From contig CAZZBK010000090.1 in the NCBI GenBank assembly GCA_964652155.1, forward strand, positions 1 to 24,538: a stretch of 24,538 bases of DNA, read 5' to 3'. Both the position numbers and the translations under genes were made by a program. Below, in pieces: positions 22,298-24,538 of this stretch (the stretch's first letter is position 1; the number at the start of each line of letters is the position of its first letter). This stretch comes from CAZZBK01 sp964652155 (GTDB lineage: Bacteria > Planctomycetota > Planctomycetia > Pirellulales > PNKZ01). The notes under the pieces were generated by a model that was not told the DNA's origin, ran no database searches, and saw only the letters and a program-made list of their open reading frames with translations.

Positions 22298-24361
22298 CTA
22301 GCGCGACGAGTGGGGTCGCAGCACGTAGTGCTCGAACCAGTCGAGGTTGCGCTGCATACAGTCGAGCAGCAACCGCGGCTCGTCAATCGAGTGCGGCGTC
22401 CGAGGGTAAACGACCATCTGCGTCACGCAGCCCTGTCGCTTGAGCGCGTTGTACAGCTCCTGGCCTTGCGACAGCGGCACCCGCTCGTCACGCTCGCCAT
22501 GCTGAATCAGCGTCGGTGTCTTGACCCCTTGCACATGAAACATCGCCGAGTGGTCCCGATACGCGGCGAGGCTGTTCCAGAACTCGCCACCAAAGTAGTC
22601 GGGCAAAAAGCCAGGAATGTCGGCCGTCCCCGTGAAGCTCATCAAGTTGGTTACGCCCGCGCCCACGCTCGCGGCCCGGAATCGCCGCGTCTGCGTAATC
22701 GTCCACGAGGTCATGTAGCCGCCATAGCTCCAGCCCATCACCCCCAAGCGATCGGGATCGGCAATGCCCTGCGCGATCACATGGTCGACGCCGGTCATCA
22801 AGTCGCGAAAGTCGCCGCCCCCCCAGTCACCGTAGTTGGCGTAGCGAAACTTTTTGCCATAACCACTGCTGCCGCGAGGATTGGGACGCAGCACCGCATA
22901 ACCCTGCTCGGCAAATGCCGCGACCGGATACTGGCTCGCCGTGCCATCGAACGTCTGCGCGAACACACCCATCGGCCCGCCATGAACCACCAGCAGCAAC
23001 GGCACCTTCGTGCCAGCCTGATAGCGCAGCGGATACGTGAGCAACCCCTCGATTTCAAGTCCGTCGGTCGACTTCCAGCGAATGACTTTCGTCGTGCCGA
23101 GTTGGTCGATCGGCAAACTCGCCTGCACATGGCTCGCCTGTTGCGGCGCGAACGCTTCGACCGGACTGCTCCACGCCTCCGGTGGCGATTGCAATCCCTC
23201 CCACGAATAGCCCACGTGGCTGCGCGTCGCGTTGAGCGCAAAGCCCGACGATGACACCCCCTCCGTGGTGAACATATCGACCGCCGCGCCGCTCATCGGC
23301 AAGGCACGCAGCTTGGTCGTCGTGCCGTGCGCTTCGCTGTACAGCAAGCGACTGCCGTCACGCGAGAAGCCCACGAGTTCCGACGATCGGCCAAATCCGT
23401 CATACGTATCGCTCAACGCCCGGCTCGTGCCCCCCGAGGCGGCAATGACATGCACCGTCCGCGTACCGGCCCACGTCGGCGGCGCGTCGCTCGCCGTGTA
23501 GGCAATCGATTGCCCGTCGGGCGAGTACAACGGCGAACCCTCCGCCGCAGCCGTCGCGACCAGCGCAGTCACCTTGCCGCTCGCCACCTCGACGACCGAA
23601 ATATCGCTGCTCGACCAGTCGTCGCTTTTCGGGGTGCGCGTGTGCGAGTAGACGATCGACCGATTGTCGCTCGACCAATCAAAGGCCGACCGACCGGCCC
23701 GACTGCCGTCGATCGTCACGCTCCGTTCGGCCAGCGTCAAGCAGCGCGGATCGCTCGCGATCGCTGGCGGCGACTTGAACGCCATCAGGTAGAGCCGATT
23801 GTAGTTGATGTTGGCGTCGATCACCCGCGCGTCGTCCTTCTCGCGATTTCGCCGCTCGTCGTCGCTGCTGGGGGCGTCGGTCGCGCTGAACGCCAGCGTC
23901 GCGCCGTCGTTCGACCAGCGGAAGCCATTCACGTCGCTCTTCATCTCGGTGAGCTGCTGCGCCTCGCCGCCGTCACTGCGAATGCACCAGAGATTTTTCT
24001 TGCCGACGCGATTCGTGATAAACGCGATCCACTGCCCGTCGGGAGACCATTGCGGATCGCTGCACGATGCGTCCCCTTGAGTCAGTGCGCGCGAGCGCTT
24101 GCCGTCGGCCGTGGCCAGATGAATGTGCGTGCGATACTCGCTCTTGTCGGCGAGCATGACCGGCGTCCGCACCGTATAAGCAACCTGCTGACCGTTGGGC
24201 GACACATGCACGCTCGCCACGCGCAACACGCCGAGCATGCGCGACGGCGACCAGGCCAGCGGCTCCGCCGCAACGACGGTCGTTGTGTGCCACGTACTCA
24301 ACGCAAGGCCCACGAGCAACCACGTGCGGGCAACCAACTCGATGCGTGACAGGCGCGTCAT
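22298..24361 (-). CDS. Exported S9-family peptidase (prolyl oligopeptidase / acylaminoacyl-peptidase type)
   Basis: A 687-aa protein from the ATG at 24361; GGAG lies 9 nt upstream. The signal peptide covers about residues 1-32 (MTRLSRIELVARTWLLVGLA..., cleaved after VVAA). Residues about 40-410 form a TolB/WD40-like beta-propeller with repeated DPQWSPDGQWIAF, FRWSNDGATLAF, SPLYSPDGQSIAYT and GFSRDGSRLLYS blades. The alpha/beta hydrolase domain follows: LLLVVHGGPMGVF (oxyanion region), S545 in GVMGWSYGGYMTSW, D625 in HGERDERVPLSQG and H657 in RTPHSIDEPR. Such enzymes cleave peptides after Pro or release blocked or N-terminal residues; the export signal puts it in the periplasm or outside. All three catalytic residues are present, so it should be active. 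The exact specificity is unknown. Confidence 0.93.
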   Translation of the reverse strand: MTRLSRIELVARTWLLVGLALSTWHTTTVVAAEPLAWSPSRMLGVLRVASVHVSPNGQQVAYTVRTPVMLADKSEYRTHIHLATADGKRSRALTQGDASCSDPQWSPDGQWIAFITNRVGKKNLWCIRSDGGEAQQLTEMKSDVNGFRWSNDGATLAFSATDAPSSDDERRNREKDDARVIDANINYNRLYLMAFKSPPAIASDPRCLTLAERSVTIDGSRAGRSAFDWSSDNRSIVYSHTRTPKSDDWSSSDISVVEVASGKVTALVATAAAEGSPLYSPDGQSIAYTASDAPPTWAGTRTVHVIAASGGTSRALSDTYDGFGRSSELVGFSRDGSRLLYSEAHGTTTKLRALPMSGAAVDMFTTEGVSSSGFALNATRSHVGYSWEGLQSPPEAWSSPVEAFAPQQASHVQASLPIDQLGTTKVIRWKSTDGLEIEGLLTYPLRYQAGTKVPLLLVVHGGPMGVFAQTFDGTASQYPVAAFAEQGYAVLRPNPRGSSGYGKKFRYANYGDWGGGDFRDLMTGVDHVIAQGIADPDRLGVMGWSYGGYMTSWTITQTRRFRAASVGAGVTNLMSFTGTADIPGFLPDYFGGEFWNSLAAYRDHSAMFHVQGVKTPTLIQHGERDERVPLSQGQELYNALKRQGCVTQMVVYPRTPHSIDEPRLLLDCMQRNLDWFEHYVLRPHSSR

Positions 24362-24451
24362 CTCAACCACTCCGGAAATGGCCACAGGTCGAATGCGAGC
24401 CATTCACGATACCCGCTCGCCGAGGCGCGTGCCAATAAATGATGAATGCGG

Positions 24452-24538
24452 AAGGATGAGGGATGAAGGATGAAGGATGAAAACGGAGCGCTATCGCGTG
24501 AGCGTGTCTCCCCTTTCATCCTTCATCCTTCATCCCTT
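24452..24538. repeat. Inverted repeat with GGATGAA heptad arms, cut by the window edge
   Basis: The left arm 24459-24482 and right arm 24514-24537 are perfect reverse complements over 24 nt around a 31-nt core. Each arm is tandem AGGATGA/GGGATGA units with a 7-nt period, and the left array starts at about 24452. It lies upstream of the S9 peptidase gene. The right side may continue past the window. Confidence 0.85.

Overview
The window is high-GC, densely coding bacterial DNA. It most likely comes from a Planctomycetota (Pirellulales-type) chromosome. This is inferred from gene content: a PilM-like protein with a long membrane-anchored extension, a secreted YHS-domain protein, a Tat-exported sugar-epimerase-like protein, several large exported proteins, and intergenic DNA rich in short degenerate repeats. 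No rRNA, tRNA, phage, IS or CRISPR locus was recognised. One 100-N assembly gap lies at 13742-13841.

Layout. (1) 1-501 is the 3' end of an RNase E/G gene, followed by a perfect 14-bp hairpin. Next comes a zinc-ribbon/membrane protein with three W-x-Y-P-G motifs (704-1528). (2) A minus-strand block runs 6576 to 1538: a 923-aa GH38-like protein, cytidylate kinase (cmk), a PlsC-type acyltransferase, and a secreted beta-barrel-like/YHS protein. A heptad-repeat inverted element separates the GH38-like gene from cmk and supplies the GH38-like stop codon. (3) A plus-strand operon at 7114-12416 encodes a PilM protein fused to a PilN-like membrane module, followed by two single-pass inner-membrane proteins. 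This looks like a type IV pilus/type II secretion inner-membrane platform with no ATPase, secretin or pilin in view. It is the most interesting system here. (4) A minus-strand Tat-exported sugar isomerase/epimerase-like protein (12695-13597) is bounded on both sides by low-complexity repeat elements. (5) A reductive pyrimidine/beta-alanine catabolic set follows: an AGXT2/PYD4-type aminotransferase and a methylmalonate/malonate-semialdehyde dehydrogenase on the minus strand, and a divergent beta-ureidopropionase on the plus strand. Together they would take N-carbamoyl-beta-alanine to beta-alanine, malonate semialdehyde and acetyl-CoA. (6) The right end holds exported proteins: an alpha/beta hydrolase with a C-terminal fibronectin-III-like domain, a small conserved-looking protein, a right-handed beta-helix protein, and a convergent S9 prolyl-oligopeptidase-family peptidase.

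Non-coding structure is unusually patterned. At least four intergenic sites (3695-3829, 12505-12624, 13622-13942, 24452-24538) carry inverted repeats whose arms are short degenerate tandem units, clearly 7 nt in two cases. REP-like GC-rich hairpins occur at several other places (6778-6897, 12428-12690, 16981-17100).
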